NCBI GenBank assembly: GCA_964503145.1
Contig: CAZCYV010000016.1
Coordinates: 1 to 64,000 of the forward strand
Reading direction: 5' to 3'
Origin: RBG-16-57-11 sp964503145
GTDB lineage: Bacteria > Chloroflexota > Anaerolineae > Anaerolineales > UBA4823
Length of the DNA: 64,000 bases
Under the pieces are notes generated by a model, which was not told the origin of the DNA, did no database searches, and was given only the letters and a program-made list of their open reading frames with translations. Positions 31,308-39,691 of this stretch are shown in pieces; position 1 is the stretch's first letter; every line of letters begins with the position of its first letter. The position numbers were made by a program, and so were the translations under genes.

Positions 31308-32219
31308 TTGACCAGCATATTCAAGAAACTTTTCGGCAGGAAATCGCCCGCGGTCAGCGCCAGTGTGGACATGCCCACGCTGCCGGTCATGGAGAGGCCG
31401 GCCAGTGCTGCGCCTGTTCCGAAAGGCGAAAAAGTTCATCTCGACCTGCCGCAACTCCATGTTGGCTGCGCGCAATCGATAGGAAAACAGCGAGATCACA
31501 ACGAAGACTCTTTGCTGGCGATCAACACCCTGATCTCTGAAAATGGAGACTACATCCCCTTTGGACTGTACATCGTGGCGGACGGGATGGGGGGGCACAA
31601 ATTTGGTGAGATTGCCAGCGGCCTGGCGGTTCGCACCGTTGCCAACCAGGTAGTGCGCAAGGTATTCCTGGCACTGTTAAGCCCCAAGCCTGAAAGGCCG
31701 AGCGATTCGATCCAGGAGATTTTAGAGGATAGCCTGCAAGAAGCTCATCGCCTGGTAATGAAAGAGGCCCCTGGCTCGGGCACGACGTTGACCGCAGTGC
31801 TGATCCTGGATAAGCAAATGTCCATCGCCCATGTAGGCGACAGCCGCTTGTATGCCATTTCACCCGAAAGTGAGGTCAGCGTGATCACTCGCGATCATTC
31901 GCTGGTGATGCGTATGATGGAGCTGGGTCAACTGAGCGAAAAAGACGCCGCCATCCATCCGCAACGCAATGTGCTCTATCGCGCCCTGGGACAGGGAGAG
32001 GTGTTTTCTCCGGATATCCTCACTACCCCGCTGCCTGCTTCCGGTTCCCTGCTGCTTTGCTCGGATGGTTTGTGGGGAGTCGTGCCGCAGGCGGAGCTTG
32101 CCCGTTTGATCAACGCATATCCAGACCCCCAGATAGCGGCTCAATTGCTCGTCGATGCGGCGAATGCGGCCGGCGGCCCGGATAACATTTCCGTAATCCT
32201 GATCCGCCTGCCCGAATAG
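31308..32219 (+). CDS. PP2C-family Ser/Thr protein phosphatase
   Basis: A 303-residue phosphatase with a short N-terminal tail (MTSIFKKLFGRKSP) before the PPM domain. Metal-binding motifs are intact: GKQRDHNEDSLLAI, LYIVADGMGGHKFGE, and the late Asp in LLLCSDGLWGVV and GGPDNISVILIRL. It should dephosphorylate substrates of the kinase encoded 28 nt upstream. The TTG start is 6 nt after an AGGAAGG site. The J-domain/VWA gene starts 8 nt after its stop. Confidence 0.92.
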   Translation: MTSIFKKLFGRKSPAVSASVDMPTLPVMERPASAAPVPKGEKVHLDLPQLHVGCAQSIGKQRDHNEDSLLAINTLISENGDYIPFGLYIVADGMGGHKFGEIASGLAVRTVANQVVRKVFLALLSPKPERPSDSIQEILEDSLQEAHRLVMKEAPGSGTTLTAVLILDKQMSIAHVGDSRLYAISPESEVSVITRDHSLVMRMMELGQLSEKDAAIHPQRNVLYRALGQGEVFSPDILTTPLPASGSLLLCSDGLWGVVPQAELARLINAYPDPQIAAQLLVDAANAAGGPDNISVILIRLPE

Positions 32220-32227
32220 GCGATCGA

Positions 32228-33694
32228 ATGACGTCGAACCTCGATTATTACGATCTCCTCGGACTTCCCAAAGATGCCACTCCGGATGAGGTTCGACGCG
32301 CCTACCACGAAGCCGCTCGGCGGTTCCATCCTGATACCAGCGCCAATCCTGACACCACAGAGTTGTTCCTTCAGGCGCAAAAAGCGTATGAGGTGCTCTC
32401 CGATCCGAAGGCGCGTGAGCTATACGATCAAAGCTTGCGAGAGCAGAGCAATCTCCCTGTTGTCCTGGATGTAACCTATAGCCGTCCAAGCCTGGCCACC
32501 TTGGATGAATCGCAATTGATCTATGCGCTGCTGGAGCTATCACCGTCGGCCAATTTCGCCATGGCTCCAAATCCCCCGTTGAATGTATGCCTGGTGCTTG
32601 ATCGCTCCACCTCGATGCAAGGGGTGCGAATGGACACCGTCAAAACCGCGGCCATCGAACTGATTCGCCAGCTTCGGCCCGAAGATCGCCTCTCGATCGT
32701 CGTGTTTAGCGATCGGGCGGAAGTGCTGCTGCCCGCCGGAAGACGCATGGACCGCACCCTGATCGAGACACAGATCCAGATGATCCGCGCCAGCGGCGGA
32801 ACGGAGATCTATCAAGGCCTGGAAGCCGGTTTCGAAGAGGTCAACCAAAATTCGGCGCGGTCGCTGATCAATCACATCATCCTGATCACCGATGGGCGGA
32901 CATACGGCGACGAAGATCAATGCCTGCAACTTGCCGACACCGCAGCCGCCCAGGGCATCCGCATCACGGGCCTGGGCATCGGCACCGAATGGAATGATGC
33001 GTTCTTGGATGAATTGACCGGCAGAACAGGGGGCACCAGCGCCTATATCTCGCGCGCCAGCGATATCCGTAGCTTTTTGCAGGAAAAGTTCACCAGCTTG
33101 AAGCAAATCTTCGCCGAAAGGGTGACACTGAACCTGACGCTTTCCCCTGGGGTAAAGCTGACTGCGGCTTTTCGCCTGCAACCCGAATCGGCGATCCTGA
33201 GCAGCGACTTCCCGATCCGCCTGGGGAGCATCCCAAAGCCCAGCAAGCTTTCGATCCTGTTGGAGTTAGTCATCCCGCCTATCCCGGCGACGGAAAACCG
33301 ATTTCGAATTGCCAGTGGCGAAATAGAGTACCTGCTTCCATTCGAGCCGGCGCGCATCCATAAAGTCCCGGTCTTATTGAGCCGTCTCACCAGCGCCGAG
33401 ATCAGCACCGACCTGCCGCCTAAGGCGATCTTTCAAGCTCTGTCGCAGATCACGCTTTTCCGCATGCAAGAGCGCGCCCGTCAGGAAGTAGCCGAAGGGA
33501 AAGTTCAGGAAGCCAGCCTGCGCTTACAACGCCTGGCCACGCAGTTGCTTTCCCTGGGTGAGATCGAGCTGGCGCAAACGGCGATCATCGAGGCCGAGCG
33601 GATCCAACAAACGCACATGCTCAGCGCCGAGGGAGAGAAGCGAATTAAGTATGGAACGCGATCTTTTCTATTGCCGGCGGGAGCCAAGGAGTAA
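32228..33694 (+). CDS. J-domain/VWA fusion protein
   Basis: A 488-residue protein with a rare architecture. Residues 1-72 are a DnaJ-type J-domain (DYYDLLGLPKDATPDEVRRA, HPD at 34-36, then AYEVLSDPKARELYD). Residues about 118-290 are a von Willebrand A domain with a complete MIDAS: DRSTS (125-129), the Thr in GGTEIYQG and the Asp in LITDG. A beta-rich region and a helical C-terminus follow. The J-domain would recruit DnaK; the VWA domain would bind a partner through a divalent metal. It is sandwiched between PP2C and FHA genes, so the partner may be a phosphoprotein; this is inference. Confidence 0.88.
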   Translation: MTSNLDYYDLLGLPKDATPDEVRRAYHEAARRFHPDTSANPDTTELFLQAQKAYEVLSDPKARELYDQSLREQSNLPVVLDVTYSRPSLATLDESQLIYALLELSPSANFAMAPNPPLNVCLVLDRSTSMQGVRMDTVKTAAIELIRQLRPEDRLSIVVFSDRAEVLLPAGRRMDRTLIETQIQMIRASGGTEIYQGLEAGFEEVNQNSARSLINHIILITDGRTYGDEDQCLQLADTAAAQGIRITGLGIGTEWNDAFLDELTGRTGGTSAYISRASDIRSFLQEKFTSLKQIFAERVTLNLTLSPGVKLTAAFRLQPESAILSSDFPIRLGSIPKPSKLSILLELVIPPIPATENRFRIASGEIEYLLPFEPARIHKVPVLLSRLTSAEISTDLPPKAIFQALSQITLFRMQERARQEVAEGKVQEASLRLQRLATQLLSLGEIELAQTAIIEAERIQQTHMLSAEGEKRIKYGTRSFLLPAGAKE

Positions 33695-33702
33695 ACAGTC
33701 GC

Positions 33703-34215
33703 ATGATTGTGTGTCAGAACTGCCTGCATAAAGAGATGCTGGGCGCAATGTTTTGCAGCGAGTGCGGCGCTCAGCTCATCTATGCAACCGGTGTGCCCAC
33801 CAGCGGCATCTACCAGACGACTTCGAACCTGCGGCCCAGCGAAGTGAGCCTGAAAGAGCCGCCGCCGCCCATCTCATTTCCTGACGCGCTGGTCTCGCTC
33901 AACATTATCAGCACCGGCGATATCCTTCCGCTGGCGGGCCAGGAAGAGATCACCCTGGGAAGGGTCAGCGAAGGTCAACCGATGGTTCCAGATATCGATC
34001 TGACGCCCTACAAGGCTTACGAAGCTGGGGTTTCGCGCATGCACGCTTCTATCCGAATGGTCGAAGATCAGGTGCTGATCACGGATCTCGGCTCCGCGAA
34101 TGGCACCCGCGTGAACGGGATGCAGATTACGCCGCATATCCCCTATCCGGTGAAACATGGCGATATCCTGACGTTGGGCAAATTCAAAATCCAGATTTTG
34201 CTCCGCAACCGCTAG
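33703..34215 (+). CDS. Zinc-ribbon/FHA domain protein
   Basis: A 170-residue cytosolic protein. The N-terminus has a treble-clef-like zinc ribbon (CQNCLHKEMLGAMFCSECG, two CxxC pairs). After a Pro-rich linker, residues 75-170 form an FHA phosphothreonine-binding domain: EEITLGRVSE, the conserved Arg/Ser-x-x-His pattern in VSRMHASIRM, and LITDLGSANGTRVNG. It would read Thr-phosphorylated proteins made by the kinase upstream. It starts 8 nt after the VWA gene. Confidence 0.9.
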   Translation: MIVCQNCLHKEMLGAMFCSECGAQLIYATGVPTSGIYQTTSNLRPSEVSLKEPPPPISFPDALVSLNIISTGDILPLAGQEEITLGRVSEGQPMVPDIDLTPYKAYEAGVSRMHASIRMVEDQVLITDLGSANGTRVNGMQITPHIPYPVKHGDILTLGKFKIQILLRNR

Positions 34216-34255
34216 TACGATAAGTTCGGAAGACCAATCAAAAACGGAGGCTGGC

Positions 34256-34498
34256 GTGACCTATACACTGGTAATACACGTACAAAATTCTGACCCGGTG
34301 ATGGGCGAGGCCGACGAATTGCCCAGCCCAAGCGATACCATGGTCGTGGTAAAGAATCCCCGCCGCGTGGACGGAAAGGATCTGCACTATCTGGCGGAAA
34401 ACGTCATGACCGTTTACTGGCCAATCGAGCGGATAAACTTTATCGAGGTGCTCAGCGAAGGAGAAGAAGAAGAAATCATTGGCTTTGTACGGGAGTAA
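34256..34498 (+). CDS. Small acidic protein of unknown function
   Basis: An 80-residue protein, GTG start behind GGAGG. It opens with a beta-type segment (YTLVIHVQNSDPVMGEADEL), contains MVVVKNPRRVDGKDLHYL and ends in an acidic cluster (SEGEEEEIIGFVRE). No family recognised. It sits between the FHA gene and a response regulator with gaps of 40 and 4 nt, so it is very likely part of the signalling operon. Confidence 0.65.
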   Translation: MTYTLVIHVQNSDPVMGEADELPSPSDTMVVVKNPRRVDGKDLHYLAENVMTVYWPIERINFIEVLSEGEEEEIIGFVRE

Positions 34499-34502
34499 AC
34501 CG

Positions 34503-35261
34503 ATGCCCAAAGACAATCCATTCAAAGGTCGCCGCATCCTGGTGGTGGATGACGAAGAGCGGATGGTTCGTTTCATCCGCCTCAATCTGGAGCACGACGG
34601 TTTCCGCGTGACCGAAGCCTATAATGGCATCCAAGCGATCAACAAAGTGCGCAGCAGCCTGCCCGACCTGGTACTGCTGGATGTGATGATGCCCGACCTG
34701 GATGGCTTCGAAGTGCTCAAGATCATTCGCGAAGTCAGCAGCGTGCCCGTGATCATGCTGACGGCAAAAGGCGAGGAGGACGACCGCGTGCGCGGCCTGG
34801 AGCTGGGGGCCGATGACTATATCACCAAGCCTTTCAGCCCACGCGAGCTGGTCAGCCGCGTCAAGGCAGTGCTACGGCGCACAGAGACCCCCACCGCCAC
34901 CATGCATGGCCTGATCGAGGTGGACGAACGCCTGAAGCTGGATTTCGACCGCCGGGAAGTGTGGGTAGATGGCAAACTGGTCAAGCTACGCCCGACGGAA
35001 TACCGCCTTTTGTACCACCTGGTGCAAAACGCGGGCTGGGTGGTCACCCACGACCAAATCCTGACCAAAGTGTGGGGATATGAATATCGGGACGAACCGC
35101 ATTATGTGCGACTGTATATCAACTATCTGCGCAAAAAACTCGAAGAAGATCCAGCCAATCCTAAATATATTCTGACTGAAAGAGGCATCGGTTACCGGTT
35201 TGTCGATTTTCGCCGTCAGAAAGCAGGGGAAGCGCCAGAGGACACCGAACATGGAGAATAA
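34503..35261 (+). CDS. OmpR/PhoB-family response regulator
   Basis: A 252-residue transcription factor. The receiver domain has ILVVDDEERM, the phospho-acceptor Asp in LVLLDVMMPD, a conserved Thr/Ser region VIMLTAKGEED and the Lys in YITKPFSPREL. The C-terminal winged helix is of the Trans_reg_C type (LRPTEYRLLYHLVQNAGWVV, DPANPKYILTERGIGYRF). There is no histidine kinase beside it. The start at 34503 was chosen because homology begins right after it. Confidence 0.93.
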   Translation: MPKDNPFKGRRILVVDDEERMVRFIRLNLEHDGFRVTEAYNGIQAINKVRSSLPDLVLLDVMMPDLDGFEVLKIIREVSSVPVIMLTAKGEEDDRVRGLELGADDYITKPFSPRELVSRVKAVLRRTETPTATMHGLIEVDERLKLDFDRREVWVDGKLVKLRPTEYRLLYHLVQNAGWVVTHDQILTKVWGYEYRDEPHYVRLYINYLRKKLEEDPANPKYILTERGIGYRFVDFRRQKAGEAPEDTEHGE

Positions 35262-35916
35262 AGGCACCAAGCAGCGCATTTTACTAGTAGATGATCACGA
35301 AATCGTGCGCTTAGGACTTAAAGCGCTCCTTGAACGCCACCCGAATTTCGAGGTGGTTGCGGAAGCCAGCACAGCCCGCGAGGCCGTCGAGAAGGTCGAG
35401 GTGTTTCAGCCAGATGTGGTGGTGATGGACATCCGCCTGCCGGGTGGATCGGGCATCGAGGCCTGCGAAGAGATCTCGGAGAGATTCCCCGATTCGAAGG
35501 TGATCATGCTCACATCCTACGCTGAAGACGAAATGCTGTTTTCGGCGATCCGCGCCGGCGCAGCCGGTTACGTGTTGAAGCAAATCGGGGGCGAAGATCT
35601 TGTTCGGGCGATCGAAGCCGTTGGCAGGGGCGAGGCCCTGCTCGACCCTGCGGTCACTCAGCGCATCTTTCAAGAGGTGCGTAAAGCGGCCAAGGAAGAG
35701 GAAGCCTCTGCTTTCTCTGCGTTAACCCAGCAGGAGAAACACGTCTTGTTGCTGGTCTCGGAGGGCAAGACGAATCGAGAGATTGCCAAAGCGTTGTTCC
35801 TGGGCGAGGGCACGGTGCGCAACTACGTCAGCAGCATCCTATCCAAGCTGGGTGTGAGCAATCGCGCCGAAGCCGCGGCTTACGCCGTGGAGCACAACCT
35901 GAGGGATTATCTATAA
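35251..35916 (+). CDS. NarL/FixJ-family response regulator
   Basis: A 221-residue regulator. Receiver: ILLVDDHEIVRLGLKALLE, phospho-Asp in VVVMDIRLPGGSG, VIMLTSYAEDE and GYVLKQIGGEDL. The C-terminal LuxR-type helix-turn-helix reads ALTQQEKHVLLLVSEGKTNR with VRNYVSSILSKLGVSNRAEA. It overlaps the OmpR-type gene by 11 nt, so the pair is translationally coupled. No partner histidine kinase is adjacent; the nearest in the window is at 56-58 kb. Confidence 0.93.
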   Translation: MENKGTKQRILLVDDHEIVRLGLKALLERHPNFEVVAEASTAREAVEKVEVFQPDVVVMDIRLPGGSGIEACEEISERFPDSKVIMLTSYAEDEMLFSAIRAGAAGYVLKQIGGEDLVRAIEAVGRGEALLDPAVTQRIFQEVRKAAKEEEASAFSALTQQEKHVLLLVSEGKTNREIAKALFLGEGTVRNYVSSILSKLGVSNRAEAAAYAVEHNLRDYL

Positions 35917-35947
35917 GCTCCACCCAGCAAACTCAACGACGCCTCAT

Positions 35948-36295
35948 TCAGCCAGCGCGGCATTCCGGGCACGGGCATAACGCCCGCAGGAACTTCCAGT
36001 TATAGATCCCAAAATGGTGGCCATCCTCCCATTCGATGGTGATGGCATAGGTGCCAACCGCCTCAACGTTGCGCAGGCGCGTGGCCGGCGTGTCCTCCGG
36101 AGGACGGTCGAACCACTCCGGATCCGGGTCGCCGCCCATGTTTTCGTGCCCGCCGCGGCATTCAGCGCATGGGCAGGCGTAGCGCAGCAGGGAGAACGGG
36201 TATAGGCTATAATGGCTGTCACTCCAGGCCACCGACAAATAACCGGTCTGTCGGTTGGCCGTGATCCCCGTAGGTCTGATCTCATTCATCGGCAT
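35948..36295 (-). CDS. DUF971 protein with two CPCxEC motifs
   Basis: A 115-residue protein built on the DUF971 fold, also found as the N-terminal domain of gamma-butyrobetaine hydroxylases. Characteristic segments: YLSVAWSDSHYSLYPFSLLR, then CPCAEC; later YAITIEWEDGHHFGIYNWKF, then CPCPEC. The two cysteine clusters could form a metal or Fe-S site. Some relatives act in Fe-S or cofactor metabolism; no specific role can be assigned. The start at 36295 follows GGAGTGAA. Convergent with the NarL-type regulator. Confidence 0.8.
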   Translation of the reverse strand: MPMNEIRPTGITANRQTGYLSVAWSDSHYSLYPFSLLRYACPCAECRGGHENMGGDPDPEWFDRPPEDTPATRLRNVEAVGTYAITIEWEDGHHFGIYNWKFLRALCPCPECRAG

Positions 36296-36309
36296 TTCAC
36301 TCCATCAGC

Positions 36310-36813
36310 TCAAGGTTTTTGCACCACTTGCAGATAATTGGCAACCGCCCAGCCGCGGCGCCCAGCGTCATATGGCCCAACCAAGTACCACCACATATAA
36401 CCGTCTGCTTCCTGCGGGCCTTCCTCGACCACAAAGACCTCCGCCTCTGCCCCCAATAGCAACACTGGCGCATTCAGGCCCGGACGCTCGCGGAAGCGCA
36501 GGCCCGCCCCAGCGGTGCCGGTGATTTGCACATACGCGCCCACTGCGATCTCGCCAGGCGGCGGCAGCGGCACGGTCTCAGTCGGGTTGAGCGAACCAGG
36601 CGAAGGCTGTTCGGCGGTTGCTGGCGTATCTGCAGGGATCAAATTCATCACCGCAGTGGATTGTCCGGCCGACGGGTCGGGCGAACGCGTGGCCCACAAC
36701 AGCCCCAGCGTTGTCAACAGCAAACAGCTTGCGATGACGACCGAACCGCCGATCACCCGAAGATCGATCAGGCCTGCCAGGCTCTCGAATGTGTCTGCTC
36801 TACGTCTGGGCAT
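36310..36813 (-). CDS. Membrane-anchored SH3-domain protein
   Basis: A 167-residue protein: short cytosolic N-terminus, one transmembrane helix (VIGGSVVIASCLLLTTLGLLW), a Pro/Thr-rich linker and a C-terminal bacterial SH3 domain (VQITGTAGAGLRFRERPGLN, WWYLVGP, RRGWAVANYLQVV). Such SH3b domains usually bind peptidoglycan or surface ligands. It is 6 nt downstream of the Ca2+/H+ antiporter gene and 14 nt upstream of the DUF971 gene, so all three may be one transcript. Confidence 0.8.
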   Translation of the reverse strand: MPRRRADTFESLAGLIDLRVIGGSVVIASCLLLTTLGLLWATRSPDPSAGQSTAVMNLIPADTPATAEQPSPGSLNPTETVPLPPPGEIAVGAYVQITGTAGAGLRFRERPGLNAPVLLLGAEAEVFVVEEGPQEADGYMWWYLVGPYDAGRRGWAVANYLQVVQKP

Positions 36814-36819
36814 CTCATT

Positions 36820-37938
36820 TCAGACTGGCAACAAGAAAAAAGCCAGGGCCAGGATCAGATAAACGGCCAGCAACTCCGCCCCCTCCAGCCAGTTCGACTC
36901 GCCATCCATGCTGATCAACACCGTGATCAGCACGCCCACGATCAAAGCCAGCAACTCGAAGCCATTGAAAATCAACTGCAACCGATTACCTATCACCAGG
37001 CTGATGAACACCAGGACCGGAGCGACGAACAGGGCGATTTGCAGGCTGGAAGCGACGGCAATTTCTACGCTCAGGTCCATCTGATTTTGGACAGCCACTT
37101 TGACCGCCACCAGATGTTCGGCGACGTTGCCGATCAACGGGATCAGGATGATACCCAGGAAAAATTCCGAAATGCCCAGGCCGATCATCACCGGCTCGAC
37201 CACGCCCACCAGCAATTCGCTCATCACCACCACCCCAAGCGTCGAGAGAGTCAGCCAGATCAGCGAAGTCCGCAAGGACCAGGAAGCTTGATGAGGGGCG
37301 GGCGCGCTGACAGGAAGAACCGCATGGGCTTCCGTCGCTTCGTGGGTGTGAGCTCTGGTTGCTTCATCGTGATCGCGAAAGCTGAAAAACAGGGAAGCCG
37401 CGTATAAGATGATCATGATGGCCGCCACACCCAGGCTGAGCGCTTCCACTTCGACGCTATCCGTAGGGCCGATCGAACTGCTCAGCACCGACGGCACCAG
37501 CAATGCGATCACCGAAAGCATCAGCAGGATGGCGCTGCGGCTGGCATGGCGAGAGTCGAAGCGTTGAATCCCGTTGCGCAACCCTCCCAGCAGCATTGCC
37601 ATCCCCATCACCAGCAAAATATTTCCCAGAATCGAGCCGGTAATCGACGCCTTGACCAGTTCCAGCAGTCCTTCGCGGATCGCCACGATGGTGATAATCA
37701 ACTCCGCAGCGTTGCCCAGCGTGGCATTCAACAGCCCACCCAGCCGCGGGCCGGTATAGACGGTTAACGCCTCGGTAGCCGTGCCAATCATACCGGCCAG
37801 AGGGATGATCGCCAGAGACGACAAGGCAAACACCCAAAGCTCGCCCCAGCCACCCACTTCCGCCAGGATCGCAAACGGCAGGGCTAACAGCAACAGGTTG
37901 ATCGGTTGTTCTCGAAAAAATTGGCCGACTTTTCTCAT
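36820..37938 (-). CDS. Ca2+/H+ antiporter (CaxA family)
   Basis: A 372-residue multi-spanning cation/proton exchanger that pumps Ca2+ out using the proton gradient. The two alpha-repeat motifs are intact: LNATLGNAAELIITIVAI in the first half and LIGNVAEHLVAVKVAVQN in the second, each with the ion-binding Glu. A His-rich cytosolic loop (RDHDEATRAHTHEATEAHA) separates the halves. ATG at 37938 chosen; a GTG one codon earlier is possible. Divergent from the kinase gene at 38082. Confidence 0.93.
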   Translation of the reverse strand: MRKVGQFFREQPINLLLLALPFAILAEVGGWGELWVFALSSLAIIPLAGMIGTATEALTVYTGPRLGGLLNATLGNAAELIITIVAIREGLLELVKASITGSILGNILLVMGMAMLLGGLRNGIQRFDSRHASRSAILLMLSVIALLVPSVLSSSIGPTDSVEVEALSLGVAAIMIILYAASLFFSFRDHDEATRAHTHEATEAHAVLPVSAPAPHQASWSLRTSLIWLTLSTLGVVVMSELLVGVVEPVMIGLGISEFFLGIILIPLIGNVAEHLVAVKVAVQNQMDLSVEIAVASSLQIALFVAPVLVFISLVIGNRLQLIFNGFELLALIVGVLITVLISMDGESNWLEGAELLAVYLILALAFFLLPV

Positions 37939-38062
37939 CACCGCTTCCCTTTCGGAGGTTTATACAGATGTGCCTCACCCGAGACACCGCCCAAGATTTT
38001 ACCCGATTTTTCCGCTCTCAATCGCCCAGATCAGGCGATTTCTCGAACGAGACGATGGCTTG

Positions 38063-38068
38063 GTATAA
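38063..38068 (+). promoter_or_regulatory. Extended -10 promoter close to the kinase start
   Basis: TTGGTATAAT with TATAAT at 38063-38068, ending 13 nt before the ATG at 38082 with no ribosome site between, so the leader would be only a few nucleotides. Confidence 0.5.
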
Positions 38069-38081
38069 TTGTAATCAGACG

Positions 38082-39182
38082 ATGAATGCTCCTGTTATCC
38101 TGAACAACCGTTATCAATTGCAAGAGCGCCTGGGCGCAGGGGGGATGGCGATGGTCTATCGAGCGCACGATTTGACCCTCGAGCGCACTGTGGCGATCAA
38201 AATCCTGCGCAAAGATTTCTCGAACGACCCGGCGTTTCGACAGCGGTTTCGCCAGGAGGCCAAAGCGGCGGCTAACCTTTCCCATCCGAACATCGTCACG
38301 GTGCACGACTTCGGTTTGTACGCCGACCAGCTCTTCATCATCATGGAATTCGTGCCGGGGAGCGACCTGAAAACTTTGCTCAGAGAGCGCAACCGCTTCG
38401 ACCCTGCGGAGGCTTTGGAGTTGATCACCCAGGCTTGCGCCGGGATCGGCTACGCCCATCGCGCTGGCCTGGTCCATTGCGACATCAAACCGCAGAACAT
38501 GTTGGTGACGCCGGATAACCGCCTGAAAGTGGTGGATTTTGGCATCGCTCGCCTGATGGCGACCATCTCGCCTGACGAAAAAAGCGATGTCGTTTGGGGC
38601 TCGCCGCAATATTTCTCGCCCGAACAGGCCGCCGGAATGGCGCCTTCGCCGGCCTCGGATGTCTATTCGCTGGGCGTGGTGCTCTACGAGATGCTCACTG
38701 GCCGGCTGCCCTTCACCGCTTCCACAGCCGAAGAACTGGCGCGCCTGCACCGTGAGGCCCTACCCCCTTCGCCGCGCCGTTTCAACCCGGAGATTCCGAT
38801 CCCCCTGGAGCAGATACTGCTCAAGGTTCTATCAAAGGAACCTTCCTTGCGCTATCGCACCGCCGATCAATTGGGGCTGGTGCTGGCTTCCCTGGCGCAA
38901 CAACCGCCGCCAGTGATCCAGCCTGCTGCGCCGCAGCCGCAACCCGGATATGCCGGGCCTACTCAGGTCTCTTCCCCTTACCCGCCCGCCAGCGAATATC
39001 CGCTCGAAAGCATCGAGTATGTCGAGGAAGAGGCTCCAAGCTATGTGGTGATCCCGCCGCCCCGGCCTCGCACCACCTTCGATTGGCTTACCTGGCTGCT
39101 GGCTTTGCTGGCCCTGGTTGCGGTAGGTGGTTTGATTCCTTTCTGGCTGTGGGTGATTTATGTTCTGAACCCACCGATGTGA
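38082..39182 (+). CDS. Membrane-anchored Ser/Thr protein kinase
   Basis: A 366-residue kinase. N-terminal kinase domain (residues 8-265): ERLGAGGMAMVYRAHD, AIKIL, catalytic loop LVHCDIKPQNMLV (Cys in place of Arg in the HRD motif) and VVDFGIARLM, then GSPQYFSPEQA. A Pro-rich linker follows, and a C-terminal transmembrane helix (WLTWLLALLALVAVGGLIPFW) ends the protein, so there is no external sensor domain. Start at ATG 38082, where family homology begins. HCD-type loops occur in active prokaryotic kinases, so activity is plausible. Confidence 0.9.
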   Translation: MNAPVILNNRYQLQERLGAGGMAMVYRAHDLTLERTVAIKILRKDFSNDPAFRQRFRQEAKAAANLSHPNIVTVHDFGLYADQLFIIMEFVPGSDLKTLLRERNRFDPAEALELITQACAGIGYAHRAGLVHCDIKPQNMLVTPDNRLKVVDFGIARLMATISPDEKSDVVWGSPQYFSPEQAAGMAPSPASDVYSLGVVLYEMLTGRLPFTASTAEELARLHREALPPSPRRFNPEIPIPLEQILLKVLSKEPSLRYRTADQLGLVLASLAQQPPPVIQPAAPQPQPGYAGPTQVSSPYPPASEYPLESIEYVEEEAPSYVVIPPPRPRTTFDWLTWLLALLALVAVGGLIPFWLWVIYVLNPPM

Positions 39183-39242
39183 GCGTTATTTGGGTCAATC
39201 TGGCGACTCTGAAAGGCTGAAATGCAAGCGCCAAACAGAAAC

Positions 39243-39274
39243 GCGGAAATCACGACCGCAGCCGTGATTTCCGC
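39243..39274 (-). terminator. Terminator between the kinase and rpmB (convergent)
   Basis: A perfect 12-bp stem, GCGGAAATCACG (39243-39254) with CGTGATTTCCGC (39263-39274). On the minus strand it is followed by a T-rich tail (GTTTCTGTTT), so it best serves rpmB but may act in both directions. Confidence 0.7.
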
Positions 39275-39321
39275 AATTGAACTCTCGATTTGAATTTGGG
39301 ATGATTGGGACGAAGTTAGAC

Positions 39322-39507
39322 TTATGCTTCGGTTTTCACCAGGGTGCGAATGCACTTGGCGCACAACACTTTGCGCACCATGCGTCCGTCTTCCATGACG
39401 TGGACGCTTTGAAGGTTCGGGCGAAAAGTCCGCTGAGTAGCCTTCTTCGACCATGGACGATTGAGACCAAAGGTGGTCTTCTTACCGCAATGAGCACACT
39501 TAGCCAT
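39322..39507 (-). CDS. rpmB: 50S ribosomal protein L28
   Basis: A 61-residue ribosomal protein. MAKCAHCGKKTTFGLNRPWS is the zinc-binding L28 N-terminus (CxxC), with a second pair in KVLCAKCIRTL, and RTFRPNLQSVHV is conserved. Length is normal for the C-plus (zinc) form. It is divergent from the asp23-fakA operon, the arrangement found in many Firmicutes and Chloroflexota. Confidence 0.96.
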   Translation of the reverse strand: MAKCAHCGKKTTFGLNRPWSKKATQRTFRPNLQSVHVMEDGRMVRKVLCAKCIRTLVKTEA

Positions 39508-39661
39508 AGTTCACTGATTCCTTTCCAACGCTCGAAGCGCCGATCACGCGCAATTTACGTTCAATCCAATTCCTTACGAGCGGAACATGCCGCCCGGATA
39601 ATAGCCGTGCAATATTACCACAAAGCGCGACACTTATCAAGCAAAGTTGCGATTTTTCATG

Positions 39662-39667
39662 TATAAT
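39662..39667 (+). promoter_or_regulatory. -10 element ahead of the Asp23 operon
   Basis: TATAAT at 39662-39667, 25 nt before the ATG, in an AT-rich region. No convincing -35. Confidence 0.4.
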
Positions 39668-39691
39668 CTGCCAATTCCAGAGGAACCAAGA

